Shown: positions 43,302-52,482, numbered from the stretch's first letter. The stretch: 64,000 nt of DNA from Actinoplanes sp. L3-i22 (GCF_019704555.1 NZ_AP024745.1:9556501-9620500), one strand, 5' to 3'. Notes: generated by a model not told the origin, from the letters alone. Numbers and translations are program-made.

Positions 43302-43973
43302 TTATCCCCAGATGCGGAGGAAGAAGTTGCCCAGGATATCCAGGATCAGCAGAATGCCCGGATAGCCGGTGGGGAACAGGCTGAAGACCAGCAGGAGCAC
43401 GACGCCGATGTTCTTGTCCTCGAACCAGAGGCGCATCCACTGCATGCCCGGGCCGGGCTTGCGCAGCGCGTTGTACATGATCCCGAAGCCGTCCAGCGGC
43501 GGGATCGGCACCAGCGCGAGCAGGCCGAACGCCAGCAGGCCGACGCCGAACGGCAGCAGGATCTCGGCGATCACCGAGCCGCTGACGCCGTGCAGCACCA
43601 TGCCGACGGTCAGGTACTGGAAGACGCTCGCGTCCGGCGTCGACAGCGCGAACGCCGCGACCAGCAGTTCGCCGGCGAGGATGCAGGCGACCGGGCCGGC
43701 GGCGAAGACCGCGGCGGCCCGGCCCCGGCCGCGCCAGCGCTGGACGTCGTCGACGGTGAGGGTCTTGCCCCAGCCCATCCCGCCGAGCGCGGCGCCGACC
43801 GCCCCGAACGGGTCGATGTCGTGGCGCAGGCTGGGCGCGAGGGGCTCGTTGCGTTCGGCCAGGCCGACGACGCGCGCGGTGAAACGGATGGCGACCGCGC
43901 GCAGCATCACACCGGACAGGAAGGAGACGACCAGCGCGACGAACGCGACCGGCGTCCCGAGCGCGAACAGCAC
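43302..43973 (-). CDS. Site-2-protease (M50) homologue lacking HExxH
   Basis: 223 residues, five to six membrane spans. It follows the M50B layout: the segment usually reading HExAHxxVAxRLGD followed by HIDPxGT is here RAVAIRFTARVVGL followed by RHDIDPFGAVG, and the third metal-ligand region is kept as VPIPPLDGFG. So the two metal-binding His and catalytic Glu of HExxH are replaced while the fold markers and Asp remain. It is therefore probably a non-proteolytic membrane adaptor. It starts 12 bp after parA and is likely in the same operon. Confidence 0.8.
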   Translation of the reverse strand: MLFALGTPVAFVALVVSFLSGVMLRAVAIRFTARVVGLAERNEPLAPSLRHDIDPFGAVGAALGGMGWGKTLTVDDVQRWRGRGRAAAVFAAGPVACILAGELLVAAFALSTPDASVFQYLTVGMVLHGVSGSVIAEILLPFGVGLLAFGLLALVPIPPLDGFGIMYNALRKPGPGMQWMRLWFEDKNIGVVLLLVFSLFPTGYPGILLILDILGNFFLRIWG

Positions 43974-43985
43974 CGGGGTGGCGAC

Positions 43986-44918
43986 CTAACCTCGTTCTGC
44001 CTTGGCGGCGATGACCTCACGTGCGAGCTGACGGTAGTTCCGGGCGCCCGAGGACGCCGGGTCCAGCGTAGTGATCGGCGCGCCCGCGACGGTCGACTCC
44101 GGGAACTTCACCGTCTTCGTGATGACCGTCTGGTACACCTTGTCGCCGAACGCCTCGACGACCCGCTGCAGCACCTGGCGGCAGTGCGTGGTGCGGGAGT
44201 CGTACATCGTCGCCAGGATGCCCTCGAGCTCCAGGTCGAAGTTCAGCCGCTCGCGGACCTTGTCGATCGTGTCGAGCAGCAGGGCCACGCCGCGCAGCGA
44301 GAAGAACTCGCACTCCAGCGGGATCAGCACGGCGTTCGCGATGGTCAGCGCGTTGATCGCCAGCAGGCCCAGGGAGGGCTGGCAGTCGATCAGGATGAAG
44401 TCGTACTCCTTGCGGACCGAGCGCAGCGCGCGGGCCAGCGCCATCTCCCGCGCCACCTCGTTGACCAGCTGGATCTCGGCCGCGGAGAGGTCGATGTTGG
44501 CCGGCAGCAGGTGCAGGCCGTCGATGTCGGTCTTGATGATGACGTCCTCGGTGGAGACGTCGTCCTGCATCAGCAGGTTGTAGACGCTCAGGTCGAGGTT
44601 GTGCGGGTTCACGCCGAGGCCGACCGAGCAGGCGCCCTGCGGGTCGAAGTCGACGAGGAGCACCTTCCGCCCGTACTCCGCCAGGGCCGCGCCGAGGTTG
44701 ATCGTGGTGGTCGTCTTGCCGACGCCACCCTTCTGGTTCGCGAGCGCGATGATCCGCGCCGGGCCGTGCCGATCGGTCGGCATGGGCTCGGGGATCGGGC
44801 GGCGCATCGTGTACGCCGTGGGGTCGGCCGGACCCAGGTCGGCGCCGAGGTCGAGGGAGCTCTGCTGGTCACGGAGGACGGCAGTCCACGCCTCCGCACG
44901 CTGGCCGTGCCCTGACAT
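43986..44918 (-). CDS. parA: ParA/Soj-type ATPase (no ParB adjacent)
   Basis: 310 residues. Deviant Walker A ANQKGGVGKTTTTINL near residue 61, LLVDFDPQGACSVGLG, and Walker B FILIDCQPSLG. The first ~50 residues are an extension. ParA-type proteins position chromosomes or large complexes. There is no parB or parS-like site next to it; in mycobacteria an orphan ParA occupies the same place near scpA, so the partner may be something else. Co-transcribed with the dead S2P homologue. Confidence 0.92.
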   Translation of the reverse strand: MSGHGQRAEAWTAVLRDQQSSLDLGADLGPADPTAYTMRRPIPEPMPTDRHGPARIIALANQKGGVGKTTTTINLGAALAEYGRKVLLVDFDPQGACSVGLGVNPHNLDLSVYNLLMQDDVSTEDVIIKTDIDGLHLLPANIDLSAAEIQLVNEVAREMALARALRSVRKEYDFILIDCQPSLGLLAINALTIANAVLIPLECEFFSLRGVALLLDTIDKVRERLNFDLELEGILATMYDSRTTHCRQVLQRVVEAFGDKVYQTVITKTVKFPESTVAGAPITTLDPASSGARNYRQLAREVIAAKAERG

Positions 44919-45031
44919 CGCCCTCGCCCCCTATCCGACTCGAAGTCGGAACCGAAGCCCGACTGTACGCCACCCACGCCGCACCATCGGGGTCAGCCGT
45001 TCGGCGTGTCGCACCTATGGATGCGTACCTT

Positions 45032-45952
45032 CTAACGAGCGCGTGGGTGAGAAGTCGCGTAGACCTCGCGCAGGCGCTCGACGGTCACCAGGGTATACAC
45101 CTGCGTCGTGGTGACCGAGGCGTGTCCCAGCAGTTCCTGCACCACGCGCACATCGGCGCCACCGTCGAGCAGATGCGTGGCGTAGGAGTGACGCAGCGTG
45201 TGCGGGCTGACCGCGTGCGGGCCGTCCACCGGGAGACCGGCCGCCCCGGCACACCGGTGCAGCACGGTCCACGCGCTCTGCCGGGACAGCCGGCCGCCGC
45301 GGGCGTTCAGGAAGATCGCCGGGGTGCCGCGACCGTTTTCGGACAGGGCCGGCCGGGCCCGGACGAGGTAGGTCTGCAGCGCGGTCCGGGCGTAGCCGCC
45401 GACCGGGACCAGCCGGGTCCGCCCGCCCTTGCCGCGCAGCAGCGCCGAGCTCTCCTCGGGCGAACCCAGCTCGAGGTCGTCGATGTCGGCGCCGACCGCC
45501 TCGGAGATCCGCGCCCCGGTGCCGTAGAGGAACTCCAGCAGCGCCCGGTCGCGCAGCCCCAGCGGCGTGTCCGCGGCCGGCACCGCGAGCAGCCGGTCGA
45601 CCTGGTCCACGTCGAGCGCCTTGGGCAGCCGCTTCGGCGGGGTCGGCGGGCGCACGTCCGCGGACACGTCGTGCGGGACCAGCCGCTCGCGGACCGCGAA
45701 CCGGTGCAGGCCGCGCACCGCGCTGATCGCCCGGGCCGCGGACGACGAGGCCAGGCCGCCGTCCCGCAGCGACGCGAGGTGCCCGGTCACGTCGGCCGGC
45801 CGCACCTGGGCCAGGTCGTCGATCCCGGCCGCGGTCAGTTGCTCAGCGTAACGATCAAGATCACGACGGTACGACGCGAGCGTGTTGCGGGACAGCCCGC
45901 GCTCCACCCCCAGATGATCGAGGTACGCGTTTATCGCCCGATCGAGTGTCAG
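45032..45952 (-). CDS. xerD: Tyrosine recombinase XerD (probable CTG start)
   Basis: 306 residues. N-terminal SAM-like core-binding domain ([22 protein letters not shown]) and catalytic domain with GARISEAVG (Arg), [12 protein letters not shown] (His-x-x-Arg), [13 protein letters not shown] (His, Tyr). With XerC it resolves chromosome dimers at dif. No ATG, GTG or TTG lies between the end of ald and codon ~20; the CTG at 45952 has a perfect GGAGGT 6 nt upstream and overlaps the ald stop as CTGA. A GTG at residue ~20 would cut the first helix. Confidence 0.93.
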   Translation of the reverse strand: MTLDRAINAYLDHLGVERGLSRNTLASYRRDLDRYAEQLTAAGIDDLAQVRPADVTGHLASLRDGGLASSSAARAISAVRGLHRFAVRERLVPHDVSADVRPPTPPKRLPKALDVDQVDRLLAVPAADTPLGLRDRALLEFLYGTGARISEAVGADIDDLELGSPEESSALLRGKGGRTRLVPVGGYARTALQTYLVRARPALSENGRGTPAIFLNARGGRLSRQSAWTVLHRCAGAAGLPVDGPHAVSPHTLRHSYATHLLDGGADVRVVQELLGHASVTTTQVYTLVTVERLREVYATSHPRAR

Positions 45953-47064
45953 TTGAGCACCTCCGTCAGCGGTGTCACCGGCATACCGTGCGCCTCTCCC
46001 ACCGGCCCGTAGACCACCTGGCCGTCGTGCGTGTTCAACCCGGCGGCCAGCGCCCGGTCGTGGCGCAGCGCGGCCCGCCAGCCCCGGTTGGCCAGTTCCA
46101 GAGCGTACGGGAGAGTCACGTTGGTGAGCGCGTAGGTGCTGGTGTGCGGCACCGCCCCGGGCATGTTCGCGACGCAGTAGAACATCGATCCGTGCACCCG
46201 GTAGGTCGGGTCGTCGTGCGTCGTCGGGCGGGACGCCTCGAAGCAGCCGCCCTGGTCGATCGAGATGTCGACCAGCACGCTGCCCGGCTTCATCCGCTCG
46301 ACCAGGTCGTTCGAGATCAGCATCGGCGCCTTCGCCCCGGGCACCAGGACCGCCCCGACCACCAGGTCCGCGTCGAGCACGGCGCGTTCGATCTCGTACG
46401 CGTTGGAGGCGATCGTCTGCAGGTGGCCGCGGTAGTCCGCGTCGGCGGCGCGCAGCCGGGCGATGTTGCGGTCCAGCAGCATCACCTCGGCCTGCATGCC
46501 GAGCGCGATGGCGGCCGCGTTCATCCCGGAGACGCCGGCCCCGATCACCACCACCTTGGCCGCGTAGACTCCCGGCACCCCGCCCATCAGCACGCCGCGC
46601 CCGCCGCCCTGGCGCATCAGCTGGTACGCCCCGACCTGCGGCGCGAGCCGGCCGGCCACCTCGGACATCGGCGCGAGCAGCGGCAGCGAGCGGTCCGGCA
46701 GCTCGACCGTCTCGTACGCGATCCCGGTGATCCGCCGGTCGACGAGCGCGTCGGTGCACTCCTTGGACGCCGCCAGGTGCAGGTAGGTGAAGAGCACCTG
46801 ACCCTCGCGCATCCGGTGGTACTCGCTGGCCACCGGCTCCTTGACCTTGAGGATCAGGTCGCCCTCGGCCCACACGGCGTCACCGTCGGGCACGATCGTC
46901 GCCCCCGCGTCCCGGAAGTCCGTGTCGGTGATCGACGAGCCCATGCCGGCGGCGCTCTGCACGAACACCTCGTGCCCGGCGCGGGCGAACTCGAAGACCC
47001 CGGCCGGGGTGATCGCGACCCGGAACTCGTTGTTCTTGACCTCGCTGGGAATCCCGACCTTCAC
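45949..47064 (-). CDS. ald: Alanine dehydrogenase
   Basis: 371 residues, full length. Interconverts alanine and pyruvate + NH3 with NAD. Conserved features: [22 protein letters not shown] start, [12 protein letters not shown] (catalytic Lys), [10 protein letters not shown] (catalytic His), Rossmann motif [12 protein letters not shown], and [14 protein letters not shown] start with GGGAG 6-7 nt upstream. Its 3' end overlaps xerD, so the two are translated together. Confidence 0.97.
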   Translation of the reverse strand: MKVGIPSEVKNNEFRVAITPAGVFEFARAGHEVFVQSAAGMGSSITDTDFRDAGATIVPDGDAVWAEGDLILKVKEPVASEYHRMREGQVLFTYLHLAASKECTDALVDRRITGIAYETVELPDRSLPLLAPMSEVAGRLAPQVGAYQLMRQGGGRGVLMGGVPGVYAAKVVVIGAGVSGMNAAAIALGMQAEVMLLDRNIARLRAADADYRGHLQTIASNAYEIERAVLDADLVVGAVLVPGAKAPMLISNDLVERMKPGSVLVDISIDQGGCFEASRPTTHDDPTYRVHGSMFYCVANMPGAVPHTSTYALTNVTLPYALELANRGWRAALRHDRALAAGLNTHDGQVVYGPVGEAHGMPVTPLTEVLN

Positions 47065-47190
47065 ATCATTCTCCCTGCGTCACCGCGACGTTGCGCTGCG
47101 CGATATGTCCTTATCCGCCGCAGACTACCCCGGTTCATACGCACTGATCCCCATGTCCTCAACAGGACGACGAACCGGTACGGTCGCCGG

Positions 47191-48396
47191 ATGACCGGCT
47201 TTCCCTGGCTTCTCGTCGACCAGAACATCGACGACGGCGACGCGGTGGTGGCGGCGTGTGCCGACATCGACGGCCTGTTCGCCGACCCGGGTGAGCCGCC
47301 GGTCGAGCGGTACACGCTGCAGGGCTGCGCCCCGGCCGGCGCGCTGCGCGCGGCGTGCGACGGGTTCGGCGACCCCTGGCTGGGCAACATCGGCCTGGAG
47401 ACGATCCACCGGGCCGACTCGAAACATCCCCGCGAGTGCTGGGAGTGCACCGAGGAGTTGCTCGACCTGACCGTCACCGACGTGCGCCCGACCGGGTTCG
47501 GCGTCTTCGACGTCACCCTGGAGGGGCGGCTGCGAATAGACCCGGAACACCGCAAACGCCGCCGCGGGCCGGACCGGGCGCCGGAGGCCGACGGGTACGT
47601 GCTGACCGGCATCACCGGCGAGGGCGAGGAGAAGTTCGGCACCTGCCAGGAGGTGTCCGGGGTGTTCCGCCCGCGGCCCGAGCACCTGCCCCGGCCGGCC
47701 ACGCTGATCGGCTGCCGGCCCGAGCCGCGGCTGTCCCGGGCGATCGACGCGCTGCAGCGGGGCTCGGCCCGGCACCGGCGGATGATCATCGCGTCGATCT
47801 TCAGCGTCGCCGACGACGGCACCGCCACCCATATGCTGGACAGCGGGCTGGGCGCGGAGGTGTCGGAGGTCCGGCCGTCGGTGCTCGGCGACGGGCTGCT
47901 CGACGTGACGTTCGCCAGCACGTACGGGGACGCGATCAAAGGCGGTCGCCCGAGCGGGGCGCGGGAGATCTGGGACCACTGGCGGACCGGCCGGCCGGCC
48001 GAGACCGGGCTCTGGGCGGCCTACCCGGCGGCGCTGCGGCACGAGTGGGCCGGCGCGGCGCTCGCCCATCACCGGCCCGGGGCGGACCGGCCGTCCGGGA
48101 CGACGTACCACCTGGACGGGCGGCACGTCACCGACGAGGACGGGTTCTACTGCGCGATCGGCGAGGCGATCAACGGCCCCGGCGGGTACTTCGGGTGGAA
48201 CGCCGGCGCGCTGCACGACTGCCTGCTCGGGGACTGGGGTGCGGCGCCCGGGTTCCGGCTGGTCTGGCACGACTCGGCGGTGGCCCGCAAGCACCTGGTG
48301 CCCGGCTACGACCGGCGGGACTGGTGTCCGGCGGTGACCATGGAGCACCTGCTCGCCTGGCTCGCCGAGGACGGCGCCGAGGTGGAGCTTCTCTGA
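47191..48396 (+). CDS. Protein with C-terminal barstar-like (RNase inhibitor) domain
   Basis: 401 residues. The last ~95 residues look like barstar: YHLDGRHVTDEDGFYCAIGE, GGYFGWNAGALHDCLLGD, FRLVWHDSAVARKHL. The part before holds two related beta modules (LLDLTVTDVRPTGFGVFDV and GAEVSEVRPSVLGDGLLDV), apparently an internal duplication with no family name I know. Barstar neutralises barnase-type secreted RNases and many relatives are immunity proteins of polymorphic toxins; no toxin gene is adjacent. TACGGT 6 nt before ATG 47191 suggests a leaderless message. Confidence 0.75.
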   Translation: MTGFPWLLVDQNIDDGDAVVAACADIDGLFADPGEPPVERYTLQGCAPAGALRAACDGFGDPWLGNIGLETIHRADSKHPRECWECTEELLDLTVTDVRPTGFGVFDVTLEGRLRIDPEHRKRRRGPDRAPEADGYVLTGITGEGEEKFGTCQEVSGVFRPRPEHLPRPATLIGCRPEPRLSRAIDALQRGSARHRRMIIASIFSVADDGTATHMLDSGLGAEVSEVRPSVLGDGLLDVTFASTYGDAIKGGRPSGAREIWDHWRTGRPAETGLWAAYPAALRHEWAGAALAHHRPGADRPSGTTYHLDGRHVTDEDGFYCAIGEAINGPGGYFGWNAGALHDCLLGDWGAAPGFRLVWHDSAVARKHLVPGYDRRDWCPAVTMEHLLAWLAEDGAEVELL

Positions 48397-48423
48397 CCGG
48401 AGAAGGTGGAACTTCTTTAGTTT

Positions 48424-48450
48424 TTGAAAACACTGAGGACGGTGTACGTT
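48424..48450 (+). promoter_or_regulatory. Leaderless-type promoter of the methyltransferase gene
   Basis: TTGAAA (48424-48429), 15-nt spacer, TACGTT (48445-48450), 7 nt to ATG 48458. Confidence 0.5.
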
Positions 48451-48457
48451 CTCGGCC

Positions 48458-49243
48458 ATGGCCGTCGATCTCAACACCGCCGTCCCGCACTCCGCCCGCA
48501 TCTACGACTACCTGCTGGGCGGCAAGGACAACTTCGCGGCGGACCGGGCCGCGGCCGCCGCGATCGTGAAGGCGTCCCCCAGCCTGCCGATCTCGATGCG
48601 CGCCAACCGCAACTACCTGGCCCGCGCGGCCCACTACCTCGCCGCCGACCTGGGCATCCGCCAGTTCCTGGACATCGGTGCCGGGCTGCCGACCTCGCCC
48701 AATCTGCACGAGGTGGTCCAGCGGGTGGACCCCACCGCGAAGATCGTCTACGTCGACAATGATCCGATCGTGCTGGTCCACGCGCGAGCGCTCCTCACCT
48801 CCACGCCGGAGGGGTCGACCACCTATCTGGACGCCGACCTGCTGGACGCCGACAAGATCATCAAGGCTTCCGAGGTACGGGCCCTGGACTTCAGCCGTCC
48901 GATTGCGATCAGTCTCATCGCGGTCCTGCAGTTCGTCACCGACGAGGCCGAGGCGCACCGGATCATCGACACCCTGATGGCCCGGCTCGCCCCCGGCAGC
49001 GCGCTCGCGATCTCCACCGTGACCGCGCACAACGAGCAGGCGGTGCAGGGGGCGAAGGCGTACACGGCCCGTGGCATCCCGGCCAAGCCGCGCACCGACG
49101 ACGAGGTGGCCGCGCTCTTCCGCGGCCTGGACCTGGTCGAGCCGGGCGTCCAGCTGGTCCACCGCTGGCGCCCCGACCCGGCCGCCACCGCCGTCGACGA
49201 CCTGCACGTCCAGATGTCCGGCGGCGTCGCCGTCAAGCGCTGA
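48458..49243 (+). CDS. SAM-dependent methyltransferase, DUF574 family
   Basis: 261 residues. Diagnostic SARIYDYLLGGKDNFAADR near the N-terminus, RANRNYLARAAHYL, SAM-binding FLDIGAGLPTSPNLHEV and YVDNDPIVLVHARALL. The family is expanded in Micromonosporaceae and Streptomyces; substrates are mostly unknown. Confidence 0.93.
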   Translation: MAVDLNTAVPHSARIYDYLLGGKDNFAADRAAAAAIVKASPSLPISMRANRNYLARAAHYLAADLGIRQFLDIGAGLPTSPNLHEVVQRVDPTAKIVYVDNDPIVLVHARALLTSTPEGSTTYLDADLLDADKIIKASEVRALDFSRPIAISLIAVLQFVTDEAEAHRIIDTLMARLAPGSALAISTVTAHNEQAVQGAKAYTARGIPAKPRTDDEVAALFRGLDLVEPGVQLVHRWRPDPAATAVDDLHVQMSGGVAVKR

Positions 49244-49257
49244 CGGGTTCCCCGGCC

Positions 49258-49500
49258 GTGGACGCCGAGCTGGCGTGGGACCTCAACGACAGCCTGTTCG
49301 TCGGGCCGTGGGCCGTGCGGGTCAGCGCCGACGGCACCCACGCGACGCTGGCCGACCCGGGCACCCTCGCGGACCTGCGGGAGATCCACGGCTGGGATCC
49401 GGTGTTCACCCTGCGCCATCCGGACGGCACCCGGCGGCCGGTACTGCTGGGGCGCCCGGCCGACGACGGCACCTTCCTCGTGACCGACCTGGGCACCTAG
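49258..49500 (+). CDS. Small hypothetical protein
   Basis: 80 residues from GTG 49258, 14 bp after the methyltransferase. Balanced composition (AWDLNDSLFVGPWAVRV, REIHGWDPVFTLRHPDG), no signal, no known family. Its stop shares the CTAG at 49497-49500 with the stop of the convergent cellulase gene. Coding status is likely but not secure; no ribosome binding site is seen, so it would depend on read-through from the gene before. Confidence 0.5.
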   Translation: MDAELAWDLNDSLFVGPWAVRVSADGTHATLADPGTLADLREIHGWDPVFTLRHPDGTRRPVLLGRPADDGTFLVTDLGT

Positions 49501-51176
49501 TTGGCGACGCGGGCGAAGCGGTCCTTGAGGCCCTGACCGAAATCGGTCGGGGTGCCGGTGTGGTCGCTGATCAGTGCCGGGCCGGCGGCGCAGTCCCACG
49601 GGTTCCAGGTCCAGCCCAGGTAGCCGACCTCGTGCGCGTCCGCCCAGTCCATCAGGCCGTCGACGAACTTGTGGCCGCAGTCGTTCTCGCCGATCTCACT
49701 GAGCGTCAGCGGGACCTGCGCGGCCACCGGGGCGAGCTGCCGGTTCCAGCATTTCGCGCGGTCGCAGTCGTTGAAGTTGTACAGGTGGGCGGCGGCCGCC
49801 AGGTTGTTCAGCGGGTCGTTCGGCTTGTAGGTGAGCCACTGGCCGAGGTCGTTGGCGTAGGACAGCCCGCTGAGCATGATGATGTTGGTGGCGCCGGTGG
49901 CCCGGACCGCGTCGACCAGGGTCTGGAAGCCGGCGACCGGGTAGCCGATGCCCTCGCAGGTGCCGCCGTCGCGCCAGCACTTCCAGGCCGCGGTGGTGTT
50001 GCCGGCCGCCCGGTCCGGGAACGGCTCGTTGAACAGGTCGAGGATGACCGCGTCGTTGCCCCGGAACGTGGTCGCCACGTCGGTCCAGAACGTCGGCGCG
50101 TACTGCGCGTCCGGCATCGGCTTCTGGCAGGTGGCCTTGACGTCGGCGCAGGGCGACGAGTCGCCGGTGTACTCCCCGTAGCTCCAGTGCAGCTCGAGGA
50201 TCGGCGTGATCCCGTTCTTGACCAGCAGGTTCACGTAGTCCTTGACGGCGTCCCGGTACGGATCGCCGCCGACCTCGGGCACACTCGGGGTGCCCAGCCA
50301 GCACTCCTCGTTCAGCGGCACCCGGACGGCCCGGATCCGCCAGGCGCGCATGGCGGTGATCGAGGCCTGGTCCATCGGGCCTTCCCAGATGCCGTTGCCC
50401 TGGATGCAGGCGAACTCGCCGCCGGACCGGTTCACCCCGTAGAGCTGGTGCACCGCCCCGGAGCCGGTGACGATCTTGTTGCCGACCACCTTCAGCGCGG
50501 GCGCCGGAGCGGGGACGGCGGTGGACGGGTGCGGGGACGTGGACGCGTTCACGGCCGGCGGCACGATGCCGGCGGTGCAGTCCCGGCCGTTCAGGGTGAA
50601 CGCCGCCGGGACCGGGTTGCCGCTGGCCCACGTGCCGCTGAAGCCGAGGGTGGCCGACGCGTCGGTGGCCAGGGCGCCGCTCGCCGCGGTGACCCGGGTG
50701 CCGGACTGGTGCCACGTGCCGCCCCAGCCCTGGGTGACCTTCTGGCCGCCGTCCGGGAAGTCGAAGGCCAGCGTCCAGGAGTCGAGCGGGTCGCCGATGT
50801 TCTTGACGGTGACCTCGCCCTGGAAGCCGCCGAGCCACTGCTCGCCGACCTTGTAGCTGACGATGCAGCTGGGGCCGGAGGCGAGCGCCCGGGGCAGCGT
50901 CACGGCCAGGCCGCCGACCACGATCACGGCGGCGAGCAGGGCCATCGCCCGGTTCGAGAGCGGCAGCCGCGAATGCCGCCGCCCATCAAAAATACGCCTA
51001 AATCCCGAAAAACGGGAAAAATCCGGCAGCCCCAGCCAGCGGCCGAAGCCGCCCAGCCCGCCGCCCAGCAAGCGCCCGAAGCCGCCCAGCCCGCCGCCCA
51101 GCCAGCGGCCGAAGCCGCCCAGCCAACGACCGAAACCGCTGAGCGAGCGCCCCGAGCCGCTCAGCCAGTCGCTCAT
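49497..51176 (-). CDS. Secreted GH5 endoglucanase with CBM2 and unusual Gly-rich N-terminus
   Basis: About 559 residues from ATG 51176. Residues 1-60 are repeats of GFGRWLGG/GLGGFGRLLGG; a signal-anchor (ALLAAVIVVGGLAVTLPRALA) at ~78-98; a CBM2 cellulose-binding domain (~100-200: YKVGEQWLGGFQGEVTVKN, WGGTWHQSG); a Pro/Ser linker; then the GH5 barrel with acid Glu in LDLFNEPF and nucleophile Glu in LTLSEIGEND. It would cut beta-1,4-glucans outside. The frame stays open further up: a TTG at 51326 overlaps the upstream stop as TTGA and would add 50 residues. Start therefore uncertain. Confidence 0.9.
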   Translation of the reverse strand: MSDWLSGSGRSLSGFGRWLGGFGRWLGGGLGGFGRLLGGGLGGFGRWLGLPDFSRFSGFRRIFDGRRHSRLPLSNRAMALLAAVIVVGGLAVTLPRALASGPSCIVSYKVGEQWLGGFQGEVTVKNIGDPLDSWTLAFDFPDGGQKVTQGWGGTWHQSGTRVTAASGALATDASATLGFSGTWASGNPVPAAFTLNGRDCTAGIVPPAVNASTSPHPSTAVPAPAPALKVVGNKIVTGSGAVHQLYGVNRSGGEFACIQGNGIWEGPMDQASITAMRAWRIRAVRVPLNEECWLGTPSVPEVGGDPYRDAVKDYVNLLVKNGITPILELHWSYGEYTGDSSPCADVKATCQKPMPDAQYAPTFWTDVATTFRGNDAVILDLFNEPFPDRAAGNTTAAWKCWRDGGTCEGIGYPVAGFQTLVDAVRATGATNIIMLSGLSYANDLGQWLTYKPNDPLNNLAAAAHLYNFNDCDRAKCWNRQLAPVAAQVPLTLSEIGENDCGHKFVDGLMDWADAHEVGYLGWTWNPWDCAAGPALISDHTGTPTDFGQGLKDRFARVAN

Positions 51177-51322
51177 CAAGCCGAGGAGCCCCACCGCCCG
51201 CACCCGCCCGGAAAGCACCCCCCACCGCCGCGCGACGATGGTCAACGGGTCGGGCAGAGCGCTCACCCGATCCCCGAGAGCTTTCAGGCGGTCGAGCAGA
51301 GCGACGAGAGGGTCGGGCAGCG

Positions 51323-51955
51323 TCAAGCCGCGATCCGGGCACGCAACGCCGCCACCCCACTGCCGGACAGCTCGTCCAGCACGACGGGACGGCCGGTCAG
51401 CGCCAGCATCAGCGCCTCCCCACTCCCCCGCACGGTCAGCAGCCCCTGACCGCCCTCCCAGTCCAGGTCCTCGGCGAGGAACCGCAACCCGTCCAGCCGG
51501 CCGCGCGGCACGAACGAGCCGCGCGCCTTCGGGCTGATCAGGAACTCCAGTGAGAGCAGCATCCGCTCGGGGACCAGGTCGCGGGTCAGGCCGAGCGGGC
51601 GGCAGATGTCCTGCCCGTGCACCTGCAGGTCGGTGAGCTGCCCGAGCGGGCCGACGACCGGCGGGCTGAAGGCGAACTCGGCGTTGAACCGCAGCTGCCG
51701 GCCGATCTCGTCGGCGGTCAGGGCGAGCGCCAGGTCGCGGACCAGGTCGGCGTTGGCCCGGTGCACCCGGAAGCCGTGCCGGAGCACGGCCGGGACGATC
51801 CGCCGGGCGCCGAGCTGCCACGGTGAACAGAGGTGGGCGGCGACCTCGTGCACGGTCCAGCCTGCACAGAGGCTGGGCGTGTGCAGCTCGCTGGGCTTCA
51901 ACGACTCGATCAGCTCCGCCATCCGGCGGCGCTCATCGGCGATCATCGACACCAT
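51323..51955 (-). CDS. Mycothiol-dependent maleylpyruvate isomerase-family protein
   Basis: 210 residues. DinB-like helical bundle of the MDMPI family: MIADERRRMAELIESL, SLCAGWTVHEVAAHL (metal-binding His), LQVHGQDICRPLG (second His). The C-terminal part resembles the MDMPI C-domain (LTVRGSGEALMLALTGR). Family members bind a metal and use mycothiol, the actinobacterial thiol. Substrate unknown. The stop lies at the start of the open frame that leads into the cellulase, so the two may be co-transcribed. Confidence 0.85.
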   Translation of the reverse strand: MVSMIADERRRMAELIESLKPSELHTPSLCAGWTVHEVAAHLCSPWQLGARRIVPAVLRHGFRVHRANADLVRDLALALTADEIGRQLRFNAEFAFSPPVVGPLGQLTDLQVHGQDICRPLGLTRDLVPERMLLSLEFLISPKARGSFVPRGRLDGLRFLAEDLDWEGGQGLLTVRGSGEALMLALTGRPVVLDELSGSGVAALRARIAA

Positions 51956-52065
51956 GTCCACGGTGGACAAGTTACCGTGCGAGGCTGGCACGCTACGGAA
52001 ATGCCCTGTTAATTCGGCCTGCCAATCTCGACCGGGCGCCACCACCTGTGCCATCGGACCGGCCC

Positions 52066-52482
52066 CTACGCCCCGACGAAGATGCAGAAGGTGTGGCCCG
52101 CCGGATCGGCGTAGACGCGCAGCGGCTCCTCGTCGTCGTCGCTGCGGTCGAAACGCATGACGGCGCCCAGGCTCAGGGCCCGCTCGTGCTGCCGGTTCAG
52201 CTCCTCGACCGACTCGACGGCGGTGTCCAGGTGCATCTGCTGCGGGACCGTGCCGTCCGGCCAGGTGGTCGGCTTCAGCCCGGGCTCCTGCTGGAAGGCC
52301 AGCCGCACCCCGCCGGCACCGACCAGGACCAGCCAGTCGCGGCCCTTCTCGTCGTCCGCCCCGGGCGCGGGCGGCTCATCGCCGGGCCGGTACGCCAGCC
52401 CGAGCAGGCGGCGGTAGAACTCGGCCAGGCCGCGCGCATCCGGCGTGTCGAGCACGATCGACTGCAGCTTCGGAAAGCCCAT
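52066..52482 (-). CDS. Glyoxalase/VOC-superfamily protein
   Basis: 138 residues with the paired beta-alpha-beta-beta-beta modules of the VOC fold (IVLDTPDARGLAEFYRRLLG, WPDGTVPQQMHLDTAVE, YADPAGHTFCIFVG). Typical of small actinobacterial proteins that bind or detoxify a small compound; metal ligands and substrate are not assignable. Confidence 0.85.
   Translation of the reverse strand: MGFPKLQSIVLDTPDARGLAEFYRRLLGLAYRPGDEPPAPGADDEKGRDWLVLVGAGGVRLAFQQEPGLKPTTWPDGTVPQQMHLDTAVESVEELNRQHERALSLGAVMRFDRSDDDEEPLRVYADPAGHTFCIFVGA

Noticed and set aside
43302..43973. Active site-2 protease
   Set aside because: No HExxH anywhere in the protein.
43986..44918. Replication origin / parS region next to parA
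   Set aside because: No DnaA boxes, parB, dnaA, gidB or rnpA nearby; the scpA neighbourhood is known for an orphan ParA.
45032..46873. A single 613-residue XerD with a long N-terminal extension
   Set aside because: The first ~300 codons are a shadow of ald; XerD similarity starts at about 45952 with its own Shine-Dalgarno.
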